Shown here piece after piece: positions 25,470-34,141 of a stretch of DNA of 64,000 nucleotides. The notes beneath the pieces were generated by a model. That model had not been told where the DNA came from and did no database searches. It saw only the letters and a list, made by a program, of their open reading frames with translations. This DNA is from Anaerolinea sp. (GTDB lineage Bacteria > Chloroflexota > Anaerolineae > Anaerolineales > Anaerolineaceae), in assembly GCA_029975055.1 (NCBI GenBank), contig JARKPU010000010.1, positions 1 through 64,000 of the forward strand, read 5' to 3'. A program made the translations under genes and the position numbers. Within the stretch, counting starts at the first letter, position 1, and each line of letters starts with the position of its first letter.

Positions 25470-26864
25470 TTATTTGGCGATGACGGCCCGGGCGGCTTCG
25501 ACCGCCTCGGTGACGCCCTGTTCCGGCGAAATCTCACCGGTCACAACCACTTTATTGTAAACCTTGAGGATTTCATTCGCCACGGCGTCGAAATCGGGGA
25601 AGGCGGGCGGGAAGACCGCGTAGGGGAGCAAATCGACGAAGGGCTTGCGGTCGGGCGCCTGGAAGTAGGGGTCCTTCTGCAGGCTGAGTTTCACCGGCAA
25701 ATAGCCCAGTTCTTTATCGAAGGCCAGGTTGTTCTCATCGGTCATCAGGAACTTGATGAACTCCCAGGCCAGCAGCTCGCGCTCGGGGGTGGTCTTGAGG
25801 ATCATGAACGGGCGGCCGCCCAGCGTGGTGTAGGGCTGGTCGCCTGCGTTCACCACCGGGATCGGAGCCACGCCAACATCCTTGCCAATTTCCATCGGCT
25901 GGCCCTTGGCGTCCTTGAGGTTCGGCAGCCAGGAATAGCCGTATTGCATCCACATGCCGATGGAGCGGCTGAAGAAGCTCTGCTCCATGGTCAGCGGGGC
26001 ATACTTCTGCGCTTCTTTGGCGAAGGTGAAGAACTCGGCCATCTTGCATTCTGGCTGGTCAAAGACGATATCGGTGCCGATGCGGTTCAGCAGGCCGCAC
26101 TTGTTCTGGTTGATGGTGAGGTAGATCGGCTGGAGCATGTTCCAGTACCAGCCGCCCCACGCCAGCGCTTCATTCCAGAACACCGTGCCATAAACCTTGG
26201 TGCCGTCTTCGCGCGCAGGCAGGGCCTGGATCTTGGCAGCGTAATCGAGGAATTCGGCCTGGGTCACGGGGGGCTTTTCGGGGTCGAGCCCGGCTTCCTT
26301 GAACAGCTCCTTATTGTAGATCATCCCGGTGATGTCGATACCGGCCGGGACGTAGTACTTGTGGCCGAAATATTCCTTGACCACGATCGGGTCGATCTGC
26401 GCAAAGAGCTCGTCGGCCCCGGGCATATCTTCCAGCGCCACCACCGCGTCCATGGCGGCGTACTTCGTCACCATGTAGCCGAAGGAACCGACAATGATAT
26501 CGGGCTGGTTGCCTGCCGCGATGAGCGCCTCGAAAGCGCCGCCTTCAGGCTCGGGGACGATGTTGACCTTGACGCCCGGGTTCGCGTCCATGAAGGCTTT
26601 GGCCATGCCCTCCATGAAGGGCACCATCGCGCCTGAAACCGAGGCGAGCGTGATCTCGCCGGAGAGCGGCTTGGGTTCGGCGGTCGGTTCGGGGGTGGGG
26701 GTGACGACCTTTTCCACCTCGACTTCCTTGGTGACGATGACCGTGTTCTCGATCACCTGCGGTTCCGCCGTGGCGGCCGGCGTTGCCGCTGCAGGGGCAC
26801 ATGCGCCGAGGACCATGCTGGCGATGAGCAGCAGGGCCAGAATGAACATACTGTTGCGTTTCAT
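25470..26864 (-). CDS. Sugar ABC transporter substrate-binding lipoprotein
   Basis: A 464-residue extracytoplasmic solute-binding protein of the CUT1 (family 1) type. The signal peptide ends in the lipobox MVLGAC, so the mature protein would be lipid-anchored. A low-complexity Pro/Thr/Glu linker (EVEKVVTPTPEPTAEPKP) leads into the binding domain (EITLASVSGAMVPFMEGMAKAFMDANPGVKVNIVPE). The track start at 26876 is TTG; the ATG at 26864 is better because GGAGG lies 7 nt upstream of it. It is followed by two hairpins and then by the permeases. With the GH94 enzyme downstream, the ligand may be a beta-disaccharide. Confidence 0.95.
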   Translation of the reverse strand: MKRNSMFILALLLIASMVLGACAPAAATPAATAEPQVIENTVIVTKEVEVEKVVTPTPEPTAEPKPLSGEITLASVSGAMVPFMEGMAKAFMDANPGVKVNIVPEPEGGAFEALIAAGNQPDIIVGSFGYMVTKYAAMDAVVALEDMPGADELFAQIDPIVVKEYFGHKYYVPAGIDITGMIYNKELFKEAGLDPEKPPVTQAEFLDYAAKIQALPAREDGTKVYGTVFWNEALAWGGWYWNMLQPIYLTINQNKCGLLNRIGTDIVFDQPECKMAEFFTFAKEAQKYAPLTMEQSFFSRSIGMWMQYGYSWLPNLKDAKGQPMEIGKDVGVAPIPVVNAGDQPYTTLGGRPFMILKTTPERELLAWEFIKFLMTDENNLAFDKELGYLPVKLSLQKDPYFQAPDRKPFVDLLPYAVFPPAFPDFDAVANEILKVYNKVVVTGEISPEQGVTEAVEAARAVIAK

Positions 26865-26964
26865 GTTTTCCTCCAAAGAATCCTAACAGTCAAGCCGGTT
26901 GAACAGGGTGAACAGGCTTAAATACCACGCAGATTGAACGTCCAGGTCACCTCCTTTCGAGGAG

Positions 26965-26978
26965 TGTAAGCGCTTACA
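26965..26978 (-). promoter_or_regulatory. LacI-type operator upstream of the binding-protein operon
   Basis: TGTAAGCGCTTACA is a perfect 14-bp palindrome with the CG centre typical of LacI/CcpA sites. Near-copies lie before the regulator itself (28026) and before the glycosidase gene (30661). Confidence 0.8.
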
Positions 26979-27009
26979 AAAACAACGATAAAAAAACGCC
27001 CATCTTCTT

Positions 27010-28026
27010 TCACTCGCTGGAACAGCCGCAGGAGCGGCGCACAATTAATTCGCCCGAGAAAACCTCGTGACGGATGGGAGCTTCGCGTTCTTTGAGCCGG
27101 TAGAGCAGCAGCTGCGTGGCCACCTCGCCAAGCCGTTTCATCGGCTGGCGGATGGTGGTCAGGCTGGGCTGGGTGTAGAGCGCCATCTGGATGTCATCGA
27201 AGCCAACCACAGCCAGCTTTTCCGGCACCGGCACGTTCATCTGTTTGGCCACGTCGATCACCCCGATGGCCATTTCGTCATTGCCCGAGAAGACTGCCGT
27301 GGGCGGGTTGGCGAGCGAAAGCAGCTGCTGTGCAGCCATGCGCCCGCCTTCATAGAGAAAATTGCCTTTCACCACCAGTTCCGGTTCGAGATTCAAGCCC
27401 GCGTGGCGCAGCGCGGCCTGGTAGCCGTCGAAGCGCTCCTGGTGGGCATGCGAGTCTTCCGGCCCGCCGATAAAGGCGATGCGCCGGTGGCCGTGGCCCA
27501 GCAGGTGCAGCACGGCCTGGTAAGCCCCGGCGCGGTTATCGAGCATGACCGAATCGCAGTCGAACGAATCGTAGCGCTGCCCCAGCAGCACAAATTGAAT
27601 CCCCTGCCGGTGGAGGTTGAGCAATTGCCCCTCGTCCACCGTGCGCGTCATGATGATGAAGCCGTCCACTTTGCTGGAGAGCATCGGCAGGAAGCGGTCA
27701 TGCGCGGTGGGCTTACCGCGCGTGCCATAGATCAACAGGCTGTGTTCGTGGCGGTCGGCCTCCTGGTCCACCCCGCTGATCACCATGGAATAGTACGGCC
27801 CTGAGATATCGGGGAAGATCAGGCCGATGGTGCCGGTGGTCTGGTAAGCCAGCTTGCGTGCGGCCTGGTTGGGGTGATATTCCATCTCTTGAATCGTGCG
27901 CAGGACCTTCTCGCGGGTTTCGGGGCGCACCTTCTGGCTGTTGCTCAGCACCCGCGAGACGGTGGCGATCGAAACCTGTGCCCGGTCGGCGACGTTATAG
28001 ATGGTGGGATTCTTTTTCTTCACCAT
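27010..28026 (-). CDS. LacI-family transcriptional regulator of the sugar regulon
   Basis: A 338-residue repressor with an N-terminal LacI helix-turn-helix (NVADRAQVSIATVSRVLSNSQKV) and hinge helix (HPNQAARKLAYQTT), then a periplasmic-binding-protein-like sensor domain (GTIGLIFPDISGPYYSMVISGV to the end). It is encoded just upstream of the binding-protein gene on the same strand and has a matching operator at its own start. It probably controls its own gene, the transport/GH94 operon, and the glycosidase gene upstream. The C-terminus contains CGC (RRSCGCSSE). The inducer is presumably the sugar imported by this system. Confidence 0.94.
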   Translation of the reverse strand: MVKKKNPTIYNVADRAQVSIATVSRVLSNSQKVRPETREKVLRTIQEMEYHPNQAARKLAYQTTGTIGLIFPDISGPYYSMVISGVDQEADRHEHSLLIYGTRGKPTAHDRFLPMLSSKVDGFIIMTRTVDEGQLLNLHRQGIQFVLLGQRYDSFDCDSVMLDNRAGAYQAVLHLLGHGHRRIAFIGGPEDSHAHQERFDGYQAALRHAGLNLEPELVVKGNFLYEGGRMAAQQLLSLANPPTAVFSGNDEMAIGVIDVAKQMNVPVPEKLAVVGFDDIQMALYTQPSLTTIRQPMKRLGEVATQLLLYRLKEREAPIRHEVFSGELIVRRSCGCSSE

Positions 28027-28039
28027 GTAAGCCCTTACA
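28026..28039 (-). promoter_or_regulatory. LacI-type operator overlapping the regulator's start codon
   Basis: TGTAAGCCCTTACA (13 of 14 positions as the palindrome at 26965) directly abuts the ATG at 28026. Its minus-strand reading gives AAGGG about 6 nt before the ATG, so the same bases may serve as ribosome site. Confidence 0.75.
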
Positions 28040-28042
28040 TTA

Positions 28043-28070
28043 AGTATAGGGAGATTCTCGGCATTGTCAA
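28043..28070 (-). promoter_or_regulatory. Promoter of the LacI-family regulator gene
   Basis: On the minus strand TTGACA (28070-28065) and TATACT (28048-28043) are 16 bp apart. The operator lies just downstream, over the expected start site. Confidence 0.72.
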
Positions 28071-28096
28071 GATGCTTTCCCGGAATTTTCGCCCGC

Positions 28097-28978
28097 TCAC
28101 AATTGGAACGCCGGGCGGTATACCCCTCCCGTCAGGCCGACCACCTCGCCCCACAGCACCCGCATCTCGTTCACAGAGGCTCGCAGCTCGCCTGCCGTCT
28201 GCCCGGCCTTGCCCAGCACAGCCGGGAGGCGCTCGAGGTATCCAGGCGGAAGGAACGCAAAGCCCGCCATCTCCCGAAGAGCGTACTTATCGTTCAAGAA
28301 GTACGTCTCGTTCAGCGCGTATAGCGCCTGAGTCAGGTAAGAAGCCGCCCGCGCCAGCGCGCCGACCGTCGCGTACACGTCGCCTGAAGCAGCGTACCCA
28401 TCGGCATGCAGCAGGCTGAATTCCGCCAGCCAGAGCATTTGGGAGACCGTTTTTTCCTTGAGCAGCGGCGGGTAGCCTGCCACCAAAGCCTTGAGCCGCT
28501 GGATGTGCCCCGCCGGGTCGTGCAGCGGCAGGCAGATCTGCGTTTCCGCCAGGTAGATGACGCTGTAAAACCCGAAGGCGGGCTGCTGGTCGTAGTGGTG
28601 GTGAACGATGCCCTGGCGTGCGTCCTGGATGGCGCGCTCCACCTGTTCCAGGTTGCGGTAGAGAAAATCCACCTTGCCCGCCGGGGTGTGGACCCACCCG
28701 CCGCCGTTGACCCACGGCCCCCAGCCATAGAAATCCGTCACCTCCTGTCCGGCCCGGCCGGAGAGGGCTGCCGCCGCCGACTGGATCTCGGAGATCGCGA
28801 ACGGCGCGGCTTCGGAATAATAGATGCCAAGGTCCAGGTCGGAATCGGGCCGCGCGGTTCCGCGCGCGTGAGAGCCGCCCAAAACGACGGCCTGCACGCC
28901 CCGAACTGCCGTGAGCAGCGCCAGGGCGCGTTCCAGGAGTTGCTGTTTTTCAGGAGGAAGGCTCATCAGGTTTTCCAC
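28097..28978 (-). CDS. Nucleotidyltransferase-fold protein (Pol beta superfamily)
   Basis: A 293-residue protein with a minimal nucleotidyltransferase motif near the N-terminus: VVLGGSHARGTARPDSDLDLGIYYS, i.e. GGS followed by D-x-D, which coordinates Mg-NTP in kanamycin adenylyltransferase-like enzymes. The rest is helical, with a second domain containing WLAEFSLLHADGYAASGDVYATVGALARAASYL, similar to the helical domain of DUF4037/aminoglycoside nucleotidyltransferases. The start is GTG, with an ATG four codons later as an alternative. It follows the glycosidase gene by 14 bp on the same strand and may be co-transcribed. The acceptor substrate is unknown. Confidence 0.82.
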   Translation of the reverse strand: MENLMSLPPEKQQLLERALALLTAVRGVQAVVLGGSHARGTARPDSDLDLGIYYSEAAPFAISEIQSAAAALSGRAGQEVTDFYGWGPWVNGGGWVHTPAGKVDFLYRNLEQVERAIQDARQGIVHHHYDQQPAFGFYSVIYLAETQICLPLHDPAGHIQRLKALVAGYPPLLKEKTVSQMLWLAEFSLLHADGYAASGDVYATVGALARAASYLTQALYALNETYFLNDKYALREMAGFAFLPPGYLERLPAVLGKAGQTAGELRASVNEMRVLWGEVVGLTGGVYRPAFQL

Positions 28979-28992
28979 ATCCGTGCGGTGTA

Positions 28993-30612
28993 TTAAGGGT
29001 GGATATACTTCGCCGCCCAGGCCTTCGCCTGCTCGATCACCGCGTCCACCTCGGCCGAGGCGTTCTCGAGCGTGCCATCCACCACGATCAACGATGGGAT
29101 CAGGTAGGGCGAATCCTGCACGCGCTTGTACTTGAGGTAGCCCAGCTCATTGACGCCCGTGCTGTTGCGCGAAGGGTCGCCCCAGCCGTTGAACGCATAG
29201 CCGCGGCTGTAGCGCCCGAAGAACTCCCACCAGCGGCCCAGGTAGAGGCCGTCGTCATGCGTCATCGGCGAGACGGCGGCCATCAGATCCCACCAGTTCT
29301 CGCCGGTGAAGAAGGCCTGCGGGTGGCGCGCCTTCAGCTCATCGCGCAGGCGCAGCAGCCCGGGGTAAACCGGGTGGGCCGGGTCGTTCGTCCACATGCC
29401 GTAAGTATCCAGGAAGATTGCATCCACGCCATAACCCTCGATCAGCCCCGAGGCAGTCTCCAGCAGATGCCGGTGCCAGCCGGGCGCTGCCGGGTTGAGC
29501 CAGGCCTGCCAGAAGGTATCGAAGGTGCGCGAGATATCCCAATCGGGCTGGTTGCCCCAGATTTCCATGCCGCCTTCGGTGTGCAGGATGCTCGGCCTGC
29601 CCCAGCGGTGAAAGCCCGGCGAATCGATGTGCGCGCAGTTGCCGCCGATCATCAACTGCAGGTGGACTCCCAGCTTGTGCGCCTCTTCCACCAGGCGGCG
29701 GAAGCCCCTCTCTCCGCCCATGCGCTCGTCGGGCCGGGCCTGCCCATAGACCCAATAGTAGCGCCCTTCCCAGCCTGCCAGGTGCGCCAGGATGCGCCGG
29801 CCTTCGATGCGCTCCGCCAGGGTGCGGATGATGCGCAGTGTCTCTTCGTAGTCGTTGAAGATGTACCCCGACCAGTGCTGGCAGTGGATATAGGCCACCA
29901 GGCTTACCTGCCGCAGCCAGCCGGGCACGAACGGGTTCTCCTCCCAGGGCACCAACCCAAAATGCTCCTCCAGGTGCCGCATGTGCGCCCTGACGACCGC
30001 ATCGGGGTTGCGCGTCTTGCCCACCTGCCAGAGAGGCGTCTGAGTGCGGTTGCTCATCTCTGGGCCGAGGTCGTTGTGCAGCAACTCCACCACCACCCCC
30101 TGGCCGCGCGGGTTATGGTAAACGGCGAAAGCCTTGCGCCGCACCTGGGTATCGAGCGAGCGGAAGTAAAAGTAGTCGCCCGCTTCGGTTTTGAGGAAGA
30201 TCAGCGGCGTATGGATCGGCTCGATATTGAAGTGCAGCGGCCAGGCATAGACATGCCCGTCGCCGATGGCCTGCTCATTCCAGCGGTTGCCGAGGATCAC
30301 GCCATCCGGCAGGCCGGAGAGGATGATCTTTGACGTGCGAATGGTCTGGGTGTGTTCGGCCGAAAGGGAGATCTCGAGGCCGTCATCGGTTTCGGTCGCC
30401 ACCAGCTCGGCCCTGCCGGGGGCCTTTTCCTGGTTGCCGGCCCACATCAGGCGGCCGGCTGACATGGCGTGCACCTTGCCGCGGTGCGAACGCTGCAGGC
30501 GCTCGGGGTCTAACCCGTATGTGTTCTCAAAGGTGATCACCTGGCCGCTGAGCAGCCAGCCGTTGGCGTTCAGCACCGGGTCGCCAAAATCGAAGCCGTA
30601 GAGCTGGATCAT
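28993..30612 (-). CDS. Putative TIM-barrel glycoside hydrolase
   Basis: A 539-residue protein without a signal peptide. The first 200 residues form a beta-rich domain (LYGFDFGDPVLNANGW). The rest looks like a (beta/alpha)8 barrel: LVAYIHCQHWSGYIFNDYE, LGVHLQLMIGGNCAHID, GYGVDAIFLDTYGMW with a candidate nucleophile Asp at the strand-4 end, and AFFTGENWWD, whose Glu may be the acid/base. This layout resembles clan GH-D and DUF6259-type enzymes, but I could not assign a family. A LacI operator copy overlaps the transcription start, placing it in the same regulon as the GH94 operon. It would act on the imported oligosaccharide in the cytoplasm. Confidence 0.75.
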   Translation of the reverse strand: MIQLYGFDFGDPVLNANGWLLSGQVITFENTYGLDPERLQRSHRGKVHAMSAGRLMWAGNQEKAPGRAELVATETDDGLEISLSAEHTQTIRTSKIILSGLPDGVILGNRWNEQAIGDGHVYAWPLHFNIEPIHTPLIFLKTEAGDYFYFRSLDTQVRRKAFAVYHNPRGQGVVVELLHNDLGPEMSNRTQTPLWQVGKTRNPDAVVRAHMRHLEEHFGLVPWEENPFVPGWLRQVSLVAYIHCQHWSGYIFNDYEETLRIIRTLAERIEGRRILAHLAGWEGRYYWVYGQARPDERMGGERGFRRLVEEAHKLGVHLQLMIGGNCAHIDSPGFHRWGRPSILHTEGGMEIWGNQPDWDISRTFDTFWQAWLNPAAPGWHRHLLETASGLIEGYGVDAIFLDTYGMWTNDPAHPVYPGLLRLRDELKARHPQAFFTGENWWDLMAAVSPMTHDDGLYLGRWWEFFGRYSRGYAFNGWGDPSRNSTGVNELGYLKYKRVQDSPYLIPSLIVVDGTLENASAEVDAVIEQAKAWAAKYIHP

Positions 30613-30660
30613 CGAATAACCTTTCTCGGTTGACAGGCCGTGAAGCCCCTGGGTTGAGAA

Positions 30661-30674
30661 TGTAAGCCCTTACA
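30661..30674 (-). promoter_or_regulatory. LacI-type operator upstream of the glycosidase gene
   Basis: TGTAAGCCCTTACA is identical to the site at 28026 and lies immediately downstream of the -10 box. Confidence 0.8.
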
Positions 30675-30676
30675 AC

Positions 30677-30706
30677 AGTATAAGAGGGAATTTACACCCC
30701 TGTCAA
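30677..30706 (-). promoter_or_regulatory. Promoter of the leftward glycosidase gene
   Basis: On the minus strand TTGACA (30706-30701) and TATACT (30682-30677) have an 18-bp spacer. The operator at 30661-30674 covers the start site, consistent with repression. Confidence 0.75.
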
Positions 30707-30752
30707 GGCATGCCCGGGGCGCATCTCCGGCAGTCACCGGAGAATCTGTGAC

Positions 30753-30781
30753 TTGACTTTTGGACGGCATGCTGCTATATT
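30753..30781 (+). promoter_or_regulatory. Promoter of the DHFR-like/flavin-oxidase pair
   Basis: TTGACT (30753-30758) and TATATT (30776-30781) are separated by exactly 17 bp. The region is AT-rich and diverges from the glycosidase promoter. Confidence 0.65.
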
Positions 30782-30894
30782 ACTAGAATAAATGTACTAA
30801 TTTTATAAAATTTGTCTTCTTGGCCGCACCAAGGGAGCAAGGTTCACCCGCCCCACACAGCGCAGGCCTGCGGGCTGGTGAAGGAAAGGAAACG

Positions 30895-31455
30895 ATGATG
30901 CGCAAGGTCATTGCCGGGTTATTTACCTCCATCGACGGAGTCGTCGAAGCGCCCAACCTGTGGCAGTTCGATGTGTTCGATGCCGATATGGCCGATGCGA
31001 TGGCGGCCCACCTCGAATCCGAAGATACCATCCTGCTCGGCAGGGTGACCTACCAGGATTGGTGCAACTACTGGCCAACTTCCACCGACGAGCCTTATGC
31101 CAGCCACATCAACCAGACGCCGAAGTACGTCGTCTCCACCACGCTGAGCGAGGTAAGCTGGGGCCAATGGGAAAAACCGGTTTTGATCAAGGCCAACCTT
31201 GCGCAGGAGATCGCCCGGCTCAAAACACTGCCCGGAAAAGCCATCGGCGTGGCCGGCAGCCCGACGCTGGTGCAGAGCCTGCTGCGAGACGACCTCCTCG
31301 ACGAATTCACGCTCATGCTCCACCCGGTAATCGTGGGCAGCGGCAAGAAGCTTTTCACCCAGTGGCCCGCCGTGAAGCGGCTCAAACTCGTCAATTCCAG
31401 GGTCACACGCTCGGGTGTTGCGCTGCTGACGTATCGCCGGGCAGACTTTGCGTAA
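30895..31455 (+). CDS. Dihydrofolate-reductase-like / RibD C-terminal domain protein
   Basis: A 186-residue single-domain oxidoreductase. The ATG at 30895 follows AAGGAAAGGA; the track start at 30820 is too far upstream. The pattern RKVIAGLFTSIDGVVEAP, then DTILLGRVTYQDW, KYVVSTTLSEVSW, IGVAGSPTLVQSLLRDDLLDEFTLMLHPVIVGSGKKLF is the standard fingerprint of the DHFR/RibD-C superfamily (the YyaP/YwjB group). It would bind NAD(P)H, but the substrate of this group is mostly unknown. It is followed 27 bp later by a flavin oxidase on the same strand. Confidence 0.93.
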   Translation: MMRKVIAGLFTSIDGVVEAPNLWQFDVFDADMADAMAAHLESEDTILLGRVTYQDWCNYWPTSTDEPYASHINQTPKYVVSTTLSEVSWGQWEKPVLIKANLAQEIARLKTLPGKAIGVAGSPTLVQSLLRDDLLDEFTLMLHPVIVGSGKKLFTQWPAVKRLKLVNSRVTRSGVALLTYRRADFA

Positions 31456-31482
31456 CTCACAGCTTGTTAAGGAAACGGCACC

Positions 31483-32898
31483 ATGACTGGCAAACGAACT
31501 GAAACAACCTATGAAACCACCTTGAGCCGCCCGGCGCTTGCCGAGCTGCATGCCGCGCTCGACGGCCGCCTGATCCTCCCGGGCGACGACCGGTATGACG
31601 GGGCGCGCACCGTGTTCTACGGCGGGTTCGAGCGCCGCCCGGCGGCCATTGCGCTGCCGAAAACCGCGAAGGAGGTGGCGCACGCCATTTTACTGGCGCG
31701 CGAAAGCGGCCTGAAGCTGGCTGTGCGCAGTGGTGGGCACAGCAATGCCGGCCACGGCGCCGTCGATGGCGGCCTCGTCCTCGACTTGCGCCAGATGCGC
31801 GGTTTGCAGATCGACCCCAAAACACGCACGGCCTGGGCTCAAAGCGGACTCACCGCCGGAGAATACACCAGCGAGGCTGCCGCCTTTGGCCTGGCGTCCG
31901 GCTTTGGCGACACGGCCTCGGTCGGCCTGGGGGGTATCACCCTCGGAGGCGGGGTGGGCTATCTGGTGCGCAAACACGGTCTGACGATCGACCACCTGCT
32001 CGCGGCTGAAATCGTCACTGCCGATGGGCAAATCCTGGCGGCGGACGAATGGACAAACCCTGACCTGTTCTGGGCCATCCGCGGCGGCGGCGGGAACTTC
32101 GGCGTGGCCACGCGCTTCCAGTTCCGCCTGCACGAAGTAAACATGGTGTATGGCGGGATGATCGTCCTCCCGGCGACGCCCGAAGTCATCGCGGGCTTCA
32201 TCGGCGCAGCAGAAGCCGCGCCTGACGAGCTCTCTACGATCGCCAATATCATGCCTGCACCGCCGATGCCATTCCTTCCGGCCGGGCTGCACGGCAAGTT
32301 GATCTTGCTGGGCCTGATGGTCTATGCCGGCAGCCAGGATGCCGGAGCGCAAGCCGTGGCGCCCTTCCGCGCACTGGCGAAACCCCACGCCGATTTACTC
32401 CGGCCTATGCGCTACCCCGAAATCTACCCACCGGAAGATGAGAGTTACCACCCCACCGCTGTCGGGCACACCATGTTCCTCGAGCGGGTTGACCTCGCTG
32501 TCGCCGGGACGATTCTGGAATACCTGCACAATTTGGATGCCCCCATGCGCGTGGCGCAGCTGCGCGTGCTGGGCGGGGCCATGGCCCGCGTGCCCGCTGC
32601 TGCCACCGCGTTTGCTCACCGCAGTTCGCGGATCATGGCCAACCTGGCGGCCTTCTACAACGGCCCTGAAGAGAAGGCCCGGCGCGAGGCATACCTGGCT
32701 GATTTTGCCGCTGCTATCCGTCAGGGAGATTCGGGCGCTTATGTCAACTTCCTGGGCGACGAAGGCCCTCAGCGGGTGCACGCCGCTTACCCCGGCGAGA
32801 CGTGGCAGCGCCTGGCCGCCATCAAAGCCCGCTACGACCCAGACAACATCTTCAACCTCAACCAGAACATCCCGCCCCGGCCCGATAACACCCGGTGA
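31483..32898 (+). CDS. FAD-linked oxidase with covalent flavin (BBE/GOOX-like)
   Basis: A 471-residue vanillyl-alcohol-oxidase-fold flavoenzyme. The FAD_binding_4 domain has RSGGHSNAGH, whose His is the usual covalent attachment residue, and later GLGGITLGGGVGYL. The second covalent Cys of berberine-bridge-type enzymes is not seen (the corresponding loop reads FGDTASVGLGG), so it is probably mono-covalent. The C-terminal BBE motif RYDPDNIFNLNQNIPP is present. There is no signal peptide. Such enzymes oxidise sugars, alcohols or aromatic compounds; the substrate here is open. It is co-transcribed with the DHFR-like gene. Confidence 0.92.
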   Translation: MTGKRTETTYETTLSRPALAELHAALDGRLILPGDDRYDGARTVFYGGFERRPAAIALPKTAKEVAHAILLARESGLKLAVRSGGHSNAGHGAVDGGLVLDLRQMRGLQIDPKTRTAWAQSGLTAGEYTSEAAAFGLASGFGDTASVGLGGITLGGGVGYLVRKHGLTIDHLLAAEIVTADGQILAADEWTNPDLFWAIRGGGGNFGVATRFQFRLHEVNMVYGGMIVLPATPEVIAGFIGAAEAAPDELSTIANIMPAPPMPFLPAGLHGKLILLGLMVYAGSQDAGAQAVAPFRALAKPHADLLRPMRYPEIYPPEDESYHPTAVGHTMFLERVDLAVAGTILEYLHNLDAPMRVAQLRVLGGAMARVPAAATAFAHRSSRIMANLAAFYNGPEEKARREAYLADFAAAIRQGDSGAYVNFLGDEGPQRVHAAYPGETWQRLAAIKARYDPDNIFNLNQNIPPRPDNTR

Positions 32899-32918
32899 GG
32901 AGCAATCCCGGTGAATTT

Positions 32919-32947
32919 TTGACTATTTATGTCCAATTTGATAGAAT
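32919..32947 (+). promoter_or_regulatory. Promoter of the BNR/MoaD pair
   Basis: TTGACT (32919-32924) and TAGAAT (32942-32947) with a 17-bp spacer, 79 bp before the ATG at 33026. Confidence 0.7.
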
Positions 32948-33025
32948 CGCCACAGCGCGCCGGAACGCACCACCTGGGCTGCCGCACGCAGGCGGTTTTC
33001 AATCGGTTCGCAAAGGAGCAGCAGT

Positions 33026-34141
33026 ATGAGCAGGATCCGAGTATTGGTTGGTACACGCAAGGGCGCATTCATCCTTTCCAGCGATGCCGCGCGCAAGCAG
33101 TGGGACATCAGCGGCCCGCACTTCGCAGGCTGGGAGATCTACCACATCAAAGGTTCTCCCGCCGACCCCGACCGCCTGTATGCCTCTCAGAGCAGCGACT
33201 GGTTTGGGCAGGTCATTCACCGCTCGAACGATGGCGGAAAAACCTGGGAGACAATGGACAACAAGTTCATCTATGACGGCAACCCCGGGACGCACATGTG
33301 GTACGACGGCACGCAGCACCCCTGGGAATTCAAACGCGTTTGGTACCTCGACCCCTCCCCCGCCGACCCCGACAGGGTCTACGCCGGGGTGGAAGATGCC
33401 GGGCTGTTCCGCACCGATGACGGCGGCAAGAGCTGGCACGAACTCGGCGGTCTGCGGGCGGTCAAAGGCCACCTCTGGCAGCCGGGCGCAGGCGGCATGT
33501 GCCTGCACACCATCCTCCAGGACCCCAAGGACCCGGACCGCATCTACATCGCCATTTCGGCGGCGGGCGCGTTCCGCACCGATGACGGCGGCACCACCTG
33601 GAAGCCAATCAACCGCGGCCTGGCAATGGCCAACGAGCTGCCGGATCAAGACGCCGAGGTAGGTTTCTGCGTCCACGGGCTGGCCATGCATCCCTCCCGG
33701 CCGGACGTGCTCTTCATGCAGAAACACTGGGACGTGATGCGCAGCGACGACGCCGGAGATAGCTGGCGCGAGGTGAGCGGTAACCTGCCGAGCGACTTCG
33801 GCTTCCCCATCGCCGTCCATGCGCACCAGCCTGAAACGGTGTACGTGGTGCCGATCAAGAGCGACATGGAGCATTACCCGCCCGATGGCAGACTGCGCGT
33901 TTTTCGAAGCCGGACGGGCGGGAACGAGTGGGAGGCCCTGACCAAAGGTCTGCCGCAAAGCAATTGCTACGTCAACGTCTTGCGCAGCGCGATGGCCGTC
34001 GATTCCCTCGACCCGTGCGGTGTGTACTTCGGCACAACCGGCGGCCAGGTGTATGCCTCGGCCAACGCAGGCGACAGTTGGGAGCCGGTGGTGCACGACC
34101 TGCCGGCCGTGCTTTCGGTCGAAGTGCAACTGCTGCCATGA
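33026..34141 (+). CDS. BNR/sialidase-fold beta-propeller protein
   Basis: A 371-residue protein without a signal peptide, built of BNR/Asp-box repeats: [40 protein letters not shown] and ANAGDSWEP, i.e. S/T-x-D-x-G-x-T-W units spaced along a six- or seven-bladed propeller. The opening [17 protein letters not shown] is common in the VPS10/exo-alpha-sialidase-like annotations. Catalytic Arg triad and Tyr/Glu of true sialidases are not evident, so an enzymatic sialidase role is doubtful. AAAGGAG precedes the ATG. It overlaps the MoaD-like gene by 4 bp. Confidence 0.9.
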   Translation: MSRIRVLVGTRKGAFILSSDAARKQWDISGPHFAGWEIYHIKGSPADPDRLYASQSSDWFGQVIHRSNDGGKTWETMDNKFIYDGNPGTHMWYDGTQHPWEFKRVWYLDPSPADPDRVYAGVEDAGLFRTDDGGKSWHELGGLRAVKGHLWQPGAGGMCLHTILQDPKDPDRIYIAISAAGAFRTDDGGTTWKPINRGLAMANELPDQDAEVGFCVHGLAMHPSRPDVLFMQKHWDVMRSDDAGDSWREVSGNLPSDFGFPIAVHAHQPETVYVVPIKSDMEHYPPDGRLRVFRSRTGGNEWEALTKGLPQSNCYVNVLRSAMAVDSLDPCGVYFGTTGGQVYASANAGDSWEPVVHDLPAVLSVEVQLLP

